This document shows positions 34,490-45,448 of a DNA stretch of 64,000 bases, piece by piece. This stretch comes from Glebionis coronaria (Eukaryota; Streptophyta; Magnoliopsida; Asterales; Asteraceae), in assembly GCA_025667525.1 (NCBI GenBank), contig CM046876.1, positions 483,496,557-483,560,556 of the forward strand, read 5' to 3'. Position 1 is the first letter of the stretch, and every line of letters starts with the position of its first letter. The notes below the pieces were generated by a model. That model was not told the DNA's origin. It saw nothing but the letters and a program-made list of their open reading frames with translations, and did no database searches. Position numbers and translations under genes: made by a program.

Positions 34490-34957
34490 TTAATAACTGG
34501 GTTTTATTCAGTTAAAGAGTTCGTTGAATTGGTCTATTCGAATTGATTACTGGTTTGACGTGCGACTCAGTCGTCTTTTGGTGAAAACAAATAGATTGGT
34601 CGTTGTAGTACTTTAAATTGCAAGACTTTAAAGTAAATGACGGTAATTAAAACTAAAACTAATTAAAAAGTAAATGGTGCAATATTTAAACTTTTAAAAG
34701 TAAATTAGTTAAAATACGAGTAATTAAAGCTTGACGAAAAATTAATTTGACAATGTAATAAAAATGTTAACTTTAAATTTAAAATAAAGAAAAACGATTA
34801 AAATAACACTAAAGTAAAATGGCGGAAAAATAAGCTTTAAAAATTAAACTAAAAATTACTAGAAAAACACTTGGTGAAAACAGAGATTTCGGGAAGCGTG
34901 CAAAACTTAAAACTTTGTAAAAATAAACTAAGGCAAAATAATAACACAACACCCAAT

Positions 34958-35374
34958 CCATCAGAATCCCATCGGAATGCTGTCACAACAAAGCCATCGG
35001 AATAATCCGTCAGAATAGGATCGGAATGATGTTGTCGGAATGCAAGAAAAAGACAACTATCGGAATACTTGAAATCTAAATCTATCGGAATGTATTAAGA
35101 CAAAACTATCGGAATATAGGAGAATCATTTCTATCGGAATGTAATAAAAACTAAAGCATCGGAATGTTTAAAAATCAAATCCATCGGAATAATGCATCGG
35201 AATATGGCTACCAAAAATTTGGCAGCACTTCGTCGCAATAAAACCTTAAGACCCATCGCAATATACGATTGCAATGAGCGACGACAATCACGATCGGAAT
35301 AAGGGGGAAAAACTGTCGGAATTCTAATTCCCTAATCCGATTGTCACGATCGGAATAAGTGAAGCTGTCGGAAT
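34958..35374. repeat. Phased ATCGGAAT array in element D LTR
   Basis: Ten-base units ending TCGGAAT or TCAGAAT start at 34958, 34969, 34994, 35007, 35018, 35032, 35057, 35082, 35106, 35131, 35156, 35181 and 35194. Intervals are 11, 25, 13, 11, 14, 25, 25, 24, 25, 25, 25, 13, so nearly all are multiples of about 12.5 bp. Further TCGCAAT and TCGGAAT copies follow to 35374. Spacers are not conserved. Confidence 0.88.
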
Positions 35375-35969
35375 ACCTTAGTTCCCTTTCCGATAGAGTG
35401 AAATTCGCAATAAGCAAAACTAAATAAGCTAACTTTAATAAGCACAAATCTAAACTTTATCAAACTATAATAAGACGAATAAAATAAGCACAAATTTAAA
35501 GACTTTCAAGACACAAAATAAACAAACTTTATAAAATGGACTTTAAAAAGATAAAACTTTTAAGAAAACTTTAAAACTAGAAAGCTAAATACAAAATAAG
35601 CCAATAAGTATGTCAAGCTTAAAGCTTAAATCGTATAAAAGCCTAGATAGGAATAAAAAGATAAACTTTTTAATCAAATAAGAAATAAGATCAAGCAAAT
35701 GAATGCTTAATCCGAATTAATAATCAAAATAAAATGCAAGAAAAGTAGAATAAGATGGATAATAAAAAGCTTGATTAAAGGAAAACAAAGATTCAACAAC
35801 AAAATTAAAAGACTTACTTGGAATTAAAGGAAAAAAATTTAAGGTGCAAAACAAGGTAATTAAATTGACAATTAAGTAAATGACATGAAATTAAAGTGCA
35901 TGAAAATAAAAATGGTGGAAGACTAGTTTGTCAAATTAGCCAACACCTCCTAATGTGAAATTAGGAGGG

Positions 35970-35977
35970 TATTTATA
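35970..35977 (-). promoter_or_regulatory. TATA box of element D 3' LTR
   Basis: Minus-strand TATAAATA, repeated at 50773-50780 in the other LTR. Confidence 0.6.
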
Positions 35978-36426
35978 GGAGATTAGGGGAGGTAAGCATG
36001 TGTTGGAAGCTTCTTTCTTTTTTTCTTTCTTTCTTTCTCGTCTTTTCGTCTTCTAAATTCTTCGACTTTTTCGAATTTGTCTCGGGATTAATTGAACTCG
36101 TCTTATAATTTCTTCATTTATTTGACTTGAGTTCTTCGACTTCATTAAACTTCCGTCTTTAGACTTTTTCTTCGATAAATCTTCAAAATAGGCCTTGGAC
36201 TTCTGTTCTGTTTGCACTCTTGATCTTTTGACTTCGTCTTTTGTCTTTTTCTTCGATAAAAGCCCGTGAAAGCCCGTGTTTTCTTCCCTTTTCACATTTT
36301 GATCCTAAATCACAACAAAAACACAAACCACGCATAATTTCGACATTTACGACATAAAATACACATTTTGGCTTGGTTATTATTATAATTAAGTGGTAAA
36401 AGGATAAGTGTTTTCACACTTATTAA

Positions 36427-36465
36427 ATCCCCTACACTTGACCATTGCAATGTCCTCATGCAATG
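36427..36465 (-). other. Hairpin and polypurine tract at element D 3' LTR
   Basis: On the minus strand AAGTGTAGGGGAT (36427-36439) abuts the LTR. Just upstream CATTGCA/TGCAATG (36443-36465) forms a 7-bp stem around a loop containing AGGA. This is the same layout as in element C. Confidence 0.65.
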
Positions 36466-38460
36466 CATTAATTACAAAGCAAGTTTTACATTTTTCATCA
36501 TAATCAATCCACATTGGCCTTTATTAAAGAGACAAAATATTTAAAGGAAGAGAACAAGTAAAAAGATCAAAAACTTACCTTAGGGTTTTGGAATGTCATT
36601 AATGATTATCATCCTCAAGTTTCACGTTCCCCAAACCAAGCTTAAAAATGAGATCATTGTTATTATAAGTTAGCAAACTAACACAAACTCATGTGGGCCA
36701 ATTATTCACTTAGACTCCCTTATTCCTAGGTGTATCTCTTATATTTTATTGTTGTCTTGAATGATCACGAGGATGCATTGTTGACTTATTTCGATAGTTA
36801 TTTAGGCTGAAAATAAAGTAGGACGATTTAATCAATAGTTAGCTAAAGGACAAAATCTTTTAAAACTGCTTCTCGGGACCTCATAAAGTTCATATCTTGG
36901 CATAACTCGCTTCACGATTTGAGACCTTTCTCGGACCGATATTTGGCAGTGACTTCATACTTCAAATTTTGAGAGACGTTCATGAAATAATGGTCTTCTC
37001 TTCATAATAGGAATTTCTTCACATGAAGTATTGAGAGATTCTTCATACTTGGACCACGACTTCTTCATTTTTCTCCAATCTTTATTTGGGATTTTGATAT
37101 ACAACGATCCGCCTCCTTTTAGGACTTGGATCTATTTATCCTCATACCTTGTTAGGGCCTTTTTGGATAGACTTCTCCATGATCTTTAGGGGAGTATTTT
37201 CTTTTCGTCGTGTGTCTCGATCCTTTATATTGATTTTTGATAAATGATTCTTCACATCACTTGGGATCTTTAGCAAGAAAATGTAGCCCTCATGTCTTGT
37301 TAGGACCTTTTTGGACTCGCCAATCTTCGCATCCCGCTGCAATAAGTTATGCCTTGGCTATGAACTCTAATTAATACCGAGCAACTTTTAAATGATCTTG
37401 GGCTAGAAGCTAAGTAACTTTTCAAATCGTACAACCTTACTTATTGCAATTAAATTTATAAACAAGCGATGGGAGAAAAAGCTTATAATCAACTCACATA
37501 AATTCATGAAAGAATACCAAACTTATGATTGACTCTATCATCTCTCGTTCTCCATAATTTAAAATCTCAAGGAATGAGACTCGTGGATGCTTAGTCAATT
37601 AAATCAAAGTTTTGGGTTTTCAAGTCATCTATAAGATCTTGCAACTTCTATGACTCTTTCAAGTTAGAATTCGCATTTTAAAGTTCCCTTGATAAACGAC
37701 TTTCTAGGATCAATTATAGGAACTTGCGAAAAGTTCTTGTTCTTAACCCGTAAGAGTTAAGACTTTCGCGTTTTAAAGTTCCCTATATAAAAGCCTAGCA
37801 AAACTTAACTTAAACACGTTAAGGATACTAGCTAGAGTAAACTTGGATAAGTAAACTTGGGTTGAGTCAAAAGATTCACAACGTTGAAAAATTAAAACCA
37901 CTTTATTAAAATTTATTCTAGCAAAGAAAGAAAATAACTATAACAAAGGAAAAACTAATAGGCCAAAATAGATCAAAAATTTTGAAAAATGTCGAAAAAT
38001 CAATTTTACGGTTAAAATAAGGACAAATACAAGGAAATGCCCACCTAACTTCGATAGAAGTCCCCCCTACACTTAATATAAACATTGTCCTCACTGTTTA
38101 AGCATGTGGAAGTAACCTCCCCTACACTTAGGACATTGTGCACTTTCCTTAAATCTTGCAAAGGAAGAGACAACTAAAGTGATTCCTATTTCAATCATAA
38201 ATGATAAAATAATGAATCAAAAGAGTTAAGGATAAAACCAGGAAGACGGGTATACGGAATCACGGGTCGTAAAAAGTCATCAAGAATGGATCTTTGAAAG
38301 CTCGAATCCCTGCACATGATAAGAAAGAAAACAACAAGAACATACTAGGGTCTCCCCCTACACTTATTATAAAAACCAAAGAAAAAGGATAGATACTCGG
38401 GTTGCCTCCCAAGAAGCGCTTGTTTTTGGTAACCGAGTCGTGAGCATGACTCGACCTTGA
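36466..38460 (-). other. Element D 3' untranslated region
   Basis: There is no ORF of note. 36770-37830 is homologous in reverse to the element C 3' UTR. Minus-strand PPT-like tracts AAGTGTAGGGG lie near 38063-38074, 38116-38126 and 38353-38361. A hairpin at 38081-38099 (6 of 7 pairs, loop AGGA) precedes the first of these. The stretch directly after the stop codon also aligns with the sequence just after the element C integrase stop. Confidence 0.7.
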
Positions 38461-40704
38461 TTAGCATAGGAAGAAGCTTGAAACACATCCACCGGGATCA
38501 AAGACATGGTTTTCATCCATCAAATAGCACAAGCTTAAGGCGAACAAGGCAAGCCAAAGAAGAGTAGGAAAGGTTCCCTTAAGCAGTTGTTGAGCACGGT
38601 GGTAGCAAGGGTGATGAGGTGCAAGCATATCTCCATAAGTTCCAAAAATATTTCCTTTTATTTCATCAGATGGATACTGAGATGGCTTAAAAATTGCAAT
38701 ACCGGGACCGAACACCTTTTCCTTTAGGGGAAAATAACACTCAGGCTCAGTAGACCTTGAAGAGGATTCGCTCATAAATCGCACAATCTCATCCTCAGAA
38801 GGGGGATAGAGAGGTGTCAAGACATAAGTAATGCGGATATCTGTGTCGTCCGGTTTCTTCTCCTTTGAAACGTGTTTCTTCATATCCAAAAGAGGATAAA
38901 GACCATAATCATCAAAGTCCAAAGGAGGATAATCACTCTCATTTGAGAAGTAAGTGTTGAGAAAAGTAGCAAAATCTTCCTCAAATGAGTAGTCATCAAA
39001 AGTAGGATCAAGCATTGTTGGTGGAGGATCTTCATCGAAAGTAGGTGCAAGGTCATCATGTGAAGAATCACTCGAAAGAGTATCGACATCATCAAAGTTA
39101 TCATAAGTTGGCATGTCTGGATACTCAGAAGTAAAATCATCAGAATCATCCATATCAGTACTAGAATCATCATCATAGTCATCACAGATCGGTGGAGACT
39201 CATGAATTGGTGGAGGATCTAAATTGGAGAGAGAATCATCCACATCATATTGGAAAAGTGGATTGTCATAGCAAGTATCGAAAAGAGGATTGTTGTAGAA
39301 GACAAAATCATCAAGCACATTAATCATATTTTTTGATTCTCTTCCATTGGGTTTGGTTGTGATCTTCCCCATTTTAAAAACTTGTGCATCATTCCCGACT
39401 CGTAAGATTAACTCACCTTCGGTAACATCGACTAATGCTTTTCCGGTTCTCAAGAATGGCCGACCAAGTATTAACGGAATACGAGGGTCCATTTCATAAT
39501 CAACAACAACAAAGTCGACCGGAAAAGTGAAGGTACAAACTTTAATAAACACATCTTCGGCAATACCAACGGGGTAAGCGAGAGTGCGATTTGCTAGCTC
39601 AAGAGTCATCTTTGTTGGAGTAAGGTCGGGTAATGATAACTTTTTCCAAACACTTAAAGGCATCAAATTTATACTTGCCCCGAGATCGGCTAAGGCAGTA
39701 AATTCTTCGGTTTGGTGAAAAGTACATGGTAGCACAAAACGACCGGGATTTTCAAGTTTCTTCGGAAGTTCTTTAAGAAGGATTGCAGAACAGTTTTCAT
39801 TCAATCGAGTATTAACAAACTCGGCCATCTTCTCCTTCTTATTAAGCAATTCCTTAAACATCTTAACGAATGTCGGCATTTGGGTAAGAGCTTTAACAAG
39901 GCTAAGCGTGATGGTCACTCCCGAAATATTCTTCAAAAAGTTTGACACTTGAATGTCATCCTTGGTGAGCAATCTGCCCTTGTCTAAGCGTGAAGGATAA
40001 GGGATATTGGGTTTATAGGTGGAAGGTGAGGTTGGTGAAGGGTTCTTCTTGGGTACTTCAGTAAGAGGTGGAGACGGTAATGGAGAACTAATACTAGGCG
40101 TGGGAATAGGCGGGATAAATGGTGGTGGAGGAGGTGTAGATGGAGTAACTAGGGATAGGATAGATGGTCCTACTAAGGTTGCTCCACTGCGTGTAGTAAT
40201 AGCACTCACATTCGCTCTTGGGTTGGTGACAGTAATTGAAGGAAGAGAGCCCGAAGTGGAGGGTTGAGTACTTGGAAAGAAACTAGCCATCATATTCTTC
40301 AAATCATTTGTTTGGTTGCTAAAGGAGGTTTGCATATCATGTCGAAGCTCGGTTCTAATATCATTCCCTTGCTTAGTGATATCTCCTTTCAAGTTGATGA
40401 TTTGGCTTTGCATATTCTTAATTTGCTCTCCTTGGGTCTTCATGAAAGCTTCAACATCTTGATTAATGGGTGGTGCTTGTTGAGCGGGTGGGTGATAAGG
40501 ATTAGAAGCTCGAGGTGGGTTTGGGTTGCTTCTATTGTAGTTGTTGGGGTTGTGGTTTTGAGGAGAAAAACCGGGTGAAAGAAAGTTGTTGGAACGGTAA
40601 CTTAGCAAGTTACGATCACCTTGAGGTAGAGCTTGATGGCTTTCCGTTGAATAGTTACCATAAGCAGCATACACGTTTTCTGGATTGTCATGAGTAGAAG
40701 GACA
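38461..40704 (-). CDS. Element D gag C-terminus, retropepsin and acidic/hydrophobic tail
   Basis: This is the 3' part of the D reading frame, cut from its 5' part by element E. It is open throughout (about 750 codons). In order: the end of the zinc-knuckle region, a proline-rich linker, a coiled coil, an aspartic protease with ADLGASINLMPL at about 39690 and IPLILGRPFLRTGK near 39450, then a strongly acidic Asp/Ser-rich stretch (about 38880-39260), a conserved-looking block, and a hydrophobic run (TLLWLALFALSLCYLM, about 38520-38570) before the end. Gypsy elements normally continue into RT after the protease; here the acidic region leads straight to a stop and then to 3' UTR homologous to that of element C. 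The tail could be a membrane segment. Its function is unknown. Confidence 0.8.
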   Translation of the reverse strand, partial: CPSTHDNPENVYAAYGNYSTESHQALPQGDRNLLSYRSNNFLSPGFSPQNHNPNNYNRSNPNPPRASNPYHPPAQQAPPINQDVEAFMKTQGEQIKNMQSQIINLKGDITKQGNDIRTELRHDMQTSFSNQTNDLKNMMASFFPSTQPSTSGSLPSITVTNPRANVSAITTRSGATLVGPSILSLVTPSTPPPPPFIPPIPTPSISSPLPSPPLTEVPKKNPSPTSPSTYKPNIPYPSRLDKGRLLTKDDIQVSNFLKNISGVTITLSLVKALTQMPTFVKMFKELLNKKEKMAEFVNTRLNENCSAILLKELPKKLENPGRFVLPCTFHQTEEFTALADLGASINLMPLSVWKKLSLPDLTPTKMTLELANRTLAYPVGIAEDVFIKVCTFTFPVDFVVVDYEMDPRIPLILGRPFLRTGKALVDVTEGELILRVGNDAQVFKMGKITTKPNGRESKNMINVLDDFVFYNNPLFDTCYDNPLFQYDVDDSLSNLDPPPIHESPPICDDYDDDSSTDMDDSDDFTSEYPDMPTYDNFDDVDTLSSDSSHDDLAPTFDEDPPPTMLDPTFDDYSFEEDFATFLNTYFSNESDYPPLDFDDYGLYPLLDMKKHVSKEKKPDDTDIRITYVLTPLYPPSEDEIVRFMSESSSRSTEPECYFPLKEKVFGPGIAIFKPSQYPSDEIKGNIFGTYGDMLAPHHPCYHRAQQLLKGTFPTLLWLALFALSLCYLMDENHVFDPGGCVSSFFLC

Positions 40705-40709
40705 ATCAG
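40705..40709. repeat. Target-site duplication of element E, left copy (ATCAG)
   Basis: It matches 48058-48062. Confidence 0.9.
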
Positions 40710-43319
40710 TGTCACACCCCACCATGGCGGAATATGGGGCGCGACGTATGAATATCATCACAACATGACGTGTCTATAGAGATAACTATATGAAATAAGA
40801 AATGTCATATAAATGGTGACACGAAGGTCATGACAATATCTCAACAAATGCTAGGGGTCTAGGTAAGTAGGTAACAGTCCTACCTCTTACCCGAGACAAA
40901 CAAGTAACATAACCAAAACAAACATATGTGTGCCACAGTATCACTTATTAAAAGAACAAATAAAAACTAAGAAGGAAACGGGGATATCCTTCTATATGCA
41001 TTCCTACGTTCTCCAAATCCTAGCCACTTAAGCTCTCACATCTACCCAAAGCATCACCTGAAAGAGACACTAAAACACGTCAACATAAAGTTGGTGAGAG
41101 TCATAGGTTTAGACTCCAACGCTAAATCAGTTACAAGCTGTGAATAACAACCATCAACAAAAGAACAAATGGACAATGTGTTACAAATATGGATTAACAA
41201 CTATCAATCAAGATTAATCATACCAAACCAATCCAAGGCTCCTACCTTGCCAAACAACATCATGGTACCATAGATGATCACACTATGTACCTATCCCAAG
41301 GCCACTACCTTGTCAAACCACAAGGCCACTACCTTTTCAAACCACAAGGCCACTACCTTGTCAAACCACAATAACTGAGACGACACGTGTCCCCCGATCC
41401 AAATCATACACAATCAAGAATCACATAGCAGTTAATCACATAATGTACACACAAGTCCATCTCAAACCACAAACACATTCACAACATCAATTTAGAAAAT
41501 CACTCAACACAGTGTCTCTTCCATCCCATCTGGAAGTCAAAATCAATATTAAACATGGGACTATGAAACTCACCTGATAGCTTCTTCACAAGTCCTCGCA
41601 CTAGCAACAAGCTAACAAACCAAAAACACGAAATCAATACACGAACCAATCACTAAGATGGCTCATCAACCTATGATGGACATCTAGTCTTATCCCGAAT
41701 AATTACCTCATTGTTAAGCTCTAATCACCCCATTACCCTTCTTTAACAAGTCCCTAACTTGGTTAAGTTTAATAGCTATCTCGTTCATAATTTTACACAA
41801 AACAGTCCTAGTTTTAGGTCTCAAAACTTTAAGTCAAAAGTCCACATAAATATACCCATGGTTTCTGTAAAAGGAATATTCACACTTTTATACATGTTAG
41901 CTAAAACCTTCCACTTGCCCTAACCTTAAAGCGACTGTTAAGGCCCAGATATATGTGTATATATTGCTACCTATCCAGAATTTACTGATTTTAAACGTAT
42001 GAAAAGTTTGTTACCATTAGAGGTTCTTACCCTAAACCAAAATCTTATCCCAAGTGCAGATACTTACTACAATATATAAACCATCTCTCATATTCATTAG
42101 AAGATCCCAATGCAACCCTAAGTACCCCAAACAACCCAAAACTTAAAAAGAAAACAGGCTGAATTCAAAACTATTTTGACCTCCGACTGTTGTAACCTGT
42201 TTTTGACCCACTTCCCGACCTCCAATCTAGTTCTAGTTTCTTGAATTGGAAAGCCACTTCAAATACCTTTTCATGGATATGTGGATCGTAAAATAAGAGT
42301 TTGTATAACTCCCAATATGACCAAAACAATTGACTCAAAATTCTGCCCAGTTTTTAAAAACGGGTTTAACAAAATCAACCACCTTAATTAACCCTAATCC
42401 CTATAATTACAAGCCCTAATTTATGTAATCATTATAACACCATTAATATAACATTAATTTACTGTTCTTAAATTAAACACTAACATAATTCCATCATAAG
42501 ATGATTATAAAAACATAAAAACAATTAAATTAAGAAAGGATTAAAGACTTTACCTTTGATTTATGAAAACCCCCAAAATTATGAAGAACCCTAAAAACCT
42601 TCTATGTAACCCACGAATTTTTTAATATCTCCAGGGAATAATAATGAATTTGATTGTTATTAAAACAATATATAGGGTGTACATAAAATCCTAGTCCAAG
42701 AATAAGCCCACTTTCCTTTTTCTCCTCTTTTTCCTTTTTTTTTCTTTTCCAAACCGACCTAACCCCCTTAAATTCGTTTTTTTCTTTATTTTTTTCTTTT
42801 TATTGTTAATTAATATCTTATTAATATTACCTTAATTTATTTCAGCTCCTAAAACTCCCAAAACCTCAAAACCGTAAAACTAGTCAAATTTACGCGTTTT
42901 ACCGTAAAAGTCGTAAAATATACACTTTTAAAAAAAATCCCAAATTTTGAAATAAACTTTATAACTAAGTCCTAAATGACTTAAAACCATCCCGAAAAAT
43001 ATTCATATGACTAATTACCTCATCCGAGCCCTCTAAAAGCTAAACCGTAAATCCCAAAAAAATACTATTACTATAGTACTTATACGTATACGTAAACACC
43101 AAAATATCACAATTTCATTTCATAGTCACTAATTGTGAGCTCATGAACATGAAATAACCGTTCCCCGATTTAATTATGAGTACTTCTATACTCATAAATG
43201 ATAACCACACCAACCTCGTTCACACAAAATAAACACGTAAACACACAATTCAAGTAAGCACACTTAAAATAACATAAAAGTAAGACCAAGTGACGAATTC
43301 AAAACCTAGGGTTGTCACA
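40710..43319 (-). repeat. Element E 3' LTR
   Basis: It runs TGTCACACCCC to GTTGTCACA on the plus strand and is about 98% identical by eye to the copy at 45449-48057. It contains the 24-bp tandem repeat at 41297-41370. Confidence 0.9.
41297..41370. repeat. 24-bp tandem repeat in element E LTR (3 copies)
   Basis: Units CAAGGCCACTACCTTGTCAA plus ACCA start at 41297, 41321 and 41345. Each contains the imperfect inverted pair CAAGG/CCTTG. The other LTR has the same three units at 46033, 46057 and 46080, one of them with a base deleted. Confidence 0.85.
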
Positions 43320-43333
43320 TCACTCCCTCCTAA
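43320..43333 (-). other. Polypurine tract, element E
   Basis: On the minus strand AGGAGGGAGTGA lies directly before the 3' LTR start TGTGACAACCC. Confidence 0.65.
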
Positions 43334-45432
43334 TAGAAATCTCGTCCCGAGATTTACTCCATAAGCTCAATAAATTCATTTCACAGCCAACACACTATCT
43401 CTCTCATAAGAACGTAACCGGATCATGACTACAACAACACTCTCAATGAATATAAGCTCACGACAAATTTTAGGACCCCCAACTTCGGATAACGGATCAA
43501 ATCCATGGACAACTAAGGGACGTTTACGTGAACGAATTTAAAAGAATGAACCAAAACCATGAGACTCCAAAAGATACTCAACATAAAACATGTATCGACT
43601 CCCAACGAACCATGGAAACGGACCAATGACAACAAGCACCCAACGACAACTGAAATGTGTTACGACCGGCGACATACTATTAAAACCTTGTGGAAAACCA
43701 AATTTTACCCCAGAATGGATGTTGTACTGTAATTGTATATTAGTTGTTCTAAAACCATGGTATCACATTAGTAATTTATGTAATCATCGAACGAAAATAA
43801 TCTAAAGTCTCTTCACAAACGATCAATTGTCTAAAGCACACAATACAATATCAAACGTCAACATTGACTCCGGAACCCACATCCTTCATCAATGTACAAT
43901 CCTTATGATGGATACATCTCAAGTCCTATCCTAAATAAGCCCTATGTTAGCCCTCTAAATTTTCACTATCCCAAAATATCCAAAACACAAGTTTAAACCA
44001 TATCGTTTGTTAATCTTGAACTCGACACTTGTACAATTAACTCGACCAAGCTACTGACCTCCAATTACTAAACTTTCTGAATTTTTTGAAAAGTATGTTC
44101 CGAGTACATAATTTTAGGCTTTTGAATCACCCAAAAAGATTTAAAAACAAATAATTTATAACCAAAACGATTTTTCTCAAAATCTGCCTAGGCATTAGCG
44201 ACAGTTTCTGACAGTTAGCGACATATTTTGACTATTTAGCGACAGTTTCTACCTACTCCGATTTATACTAAAAAAAAACGATTTTTAAACCCTAAAAACC
44301 CTCATTAATTACCAAATTTAAAACCTAATTTATTTTAATTCCAGAAAATTAAAACTCTATTAATTACATGATTTTAACATATTTCACTAAATAAGAACAA
44401 AATTGTAAGTTAAGAACAATAACTTTAGGTGCTCAAAACCAAAATATTTTTAAAATAACCGAGCCATGCTTATATGTTAAAAAATTTATATTCCACCTTA
44501 TTTGAAACATGTTTCCGACACTTCCTTATTTCATCGACTACCAACAACTATTTTTTTCAATTTGCAAGTTCTATTTTTTACCATGTATAACTCGAAACAA
44601 AAGACATCGTTATCCCAAAAAGAAATCTCCACCATCTCAAAATCCTTCACGCCAAAAGTACCGTACAAAAGAACACAAGAAATGAGAACTTGATAAATGT
44701 ACTACTACGGAAGTTAAACATCTCGAAGAGGAACGAGCTAGCAAAATATCCCAAGAATACAACCGATAAGTAGAAGGGAGTTATACATATATAGGCATAT
44801 GCATACATACACTCAAATTCATCCAACATATACTATTACAAGCATGTATTAACCCTCTTTCATGCAACCATACTTAGGAATCCATTGGTGTTGTGGTACT
44901 TATATAACTATGTTGGCCACCATACTTATACAAGTCCCCATTCACCAATGCACTCCCTCCTATGATGACACTTATAAGAATTAATACTACACATAACACA
45001 TCGGTCTACCAACTTAAATAAGCACATAGATCCTACAACTCATATAAGCACACAGCATAAAATAAGATCCAAAATCCATGTATTAAAATAACGTAGCCAA
45101 TGCATGAAACAAATAAACTCGTAGTCCAGCTGAACCAGCGTAGACAAAATTCAAAATATATAAAGAACATGAAAACATAATTAAACGAAATCCAACAATG
45201 ACTAGCGTATACGACCATGGTTCAACCCGCACTAGTCAAAACTCGTAAAGAAAATAACATGTAGTTAAGTATGAACCATACTAGTTCATAACTTAACAAA
45301 TATCGCAAAAATAACATCCAAACACATCAACTATTATAAAATGCACACACACTCCTATGACTCCTATATGCAAGGACCCTTAAGCTATAGACTAGGCTAC
45401 GCGACTAGGCAACCTAATTCTCTGTAACCATT
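43334..45432 (-). other. Element E internal region, non-coding
   Basis: Only small unconnected ORFs are present and none resembles gag or pol. Three TTAGCGACA copies start at 44195, 44215 and 44236. Confidence 0.75.
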
Positions 45433-45445
45433 GGCTCTGATACCA
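45433..45445 (-). other. Primer-binding site, element E (initiator Met tRNA)
   Basis: Minus-strand TGGTATCAGAGCC starts three bases after the end of the 5' LTR. It proves the orientation of the element. Confidence 0.92.
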
Positions 45446-45448
45446 TTC

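Larger units (their letters stand above)
34490..36426 (-). repeat. Element D 3' LTR
   Basis: It is 1,937 bp, matching the 5' LTR in length. Read on the minus strand it starts TTAATAAG and ends GTTATTAA, a 7-bp inverted terminus instead of TG...CA. It holds the phased ATCGGAAT array (34958-35374), a minus-strand TATAAATA (35970-35977) and a CTTT-rich stretch at about 36010-36050. Confidence 0.85.

Noticed and set aside
38880..39203. Minus-strand ORF very rich in M, L and I inside element D
   Set aside because: It is the shifted reading of the Asp/Ser-rich tail (GAT-rich codons), not a separate membrane protein.
41297..41370. CRISPR-like direct repeats (24-bp units) in element E
   Set aside because: The units are head-to-tail without spacers and both LTRs share them; this is an ordinary minisatellite in a plant retrotransposon.
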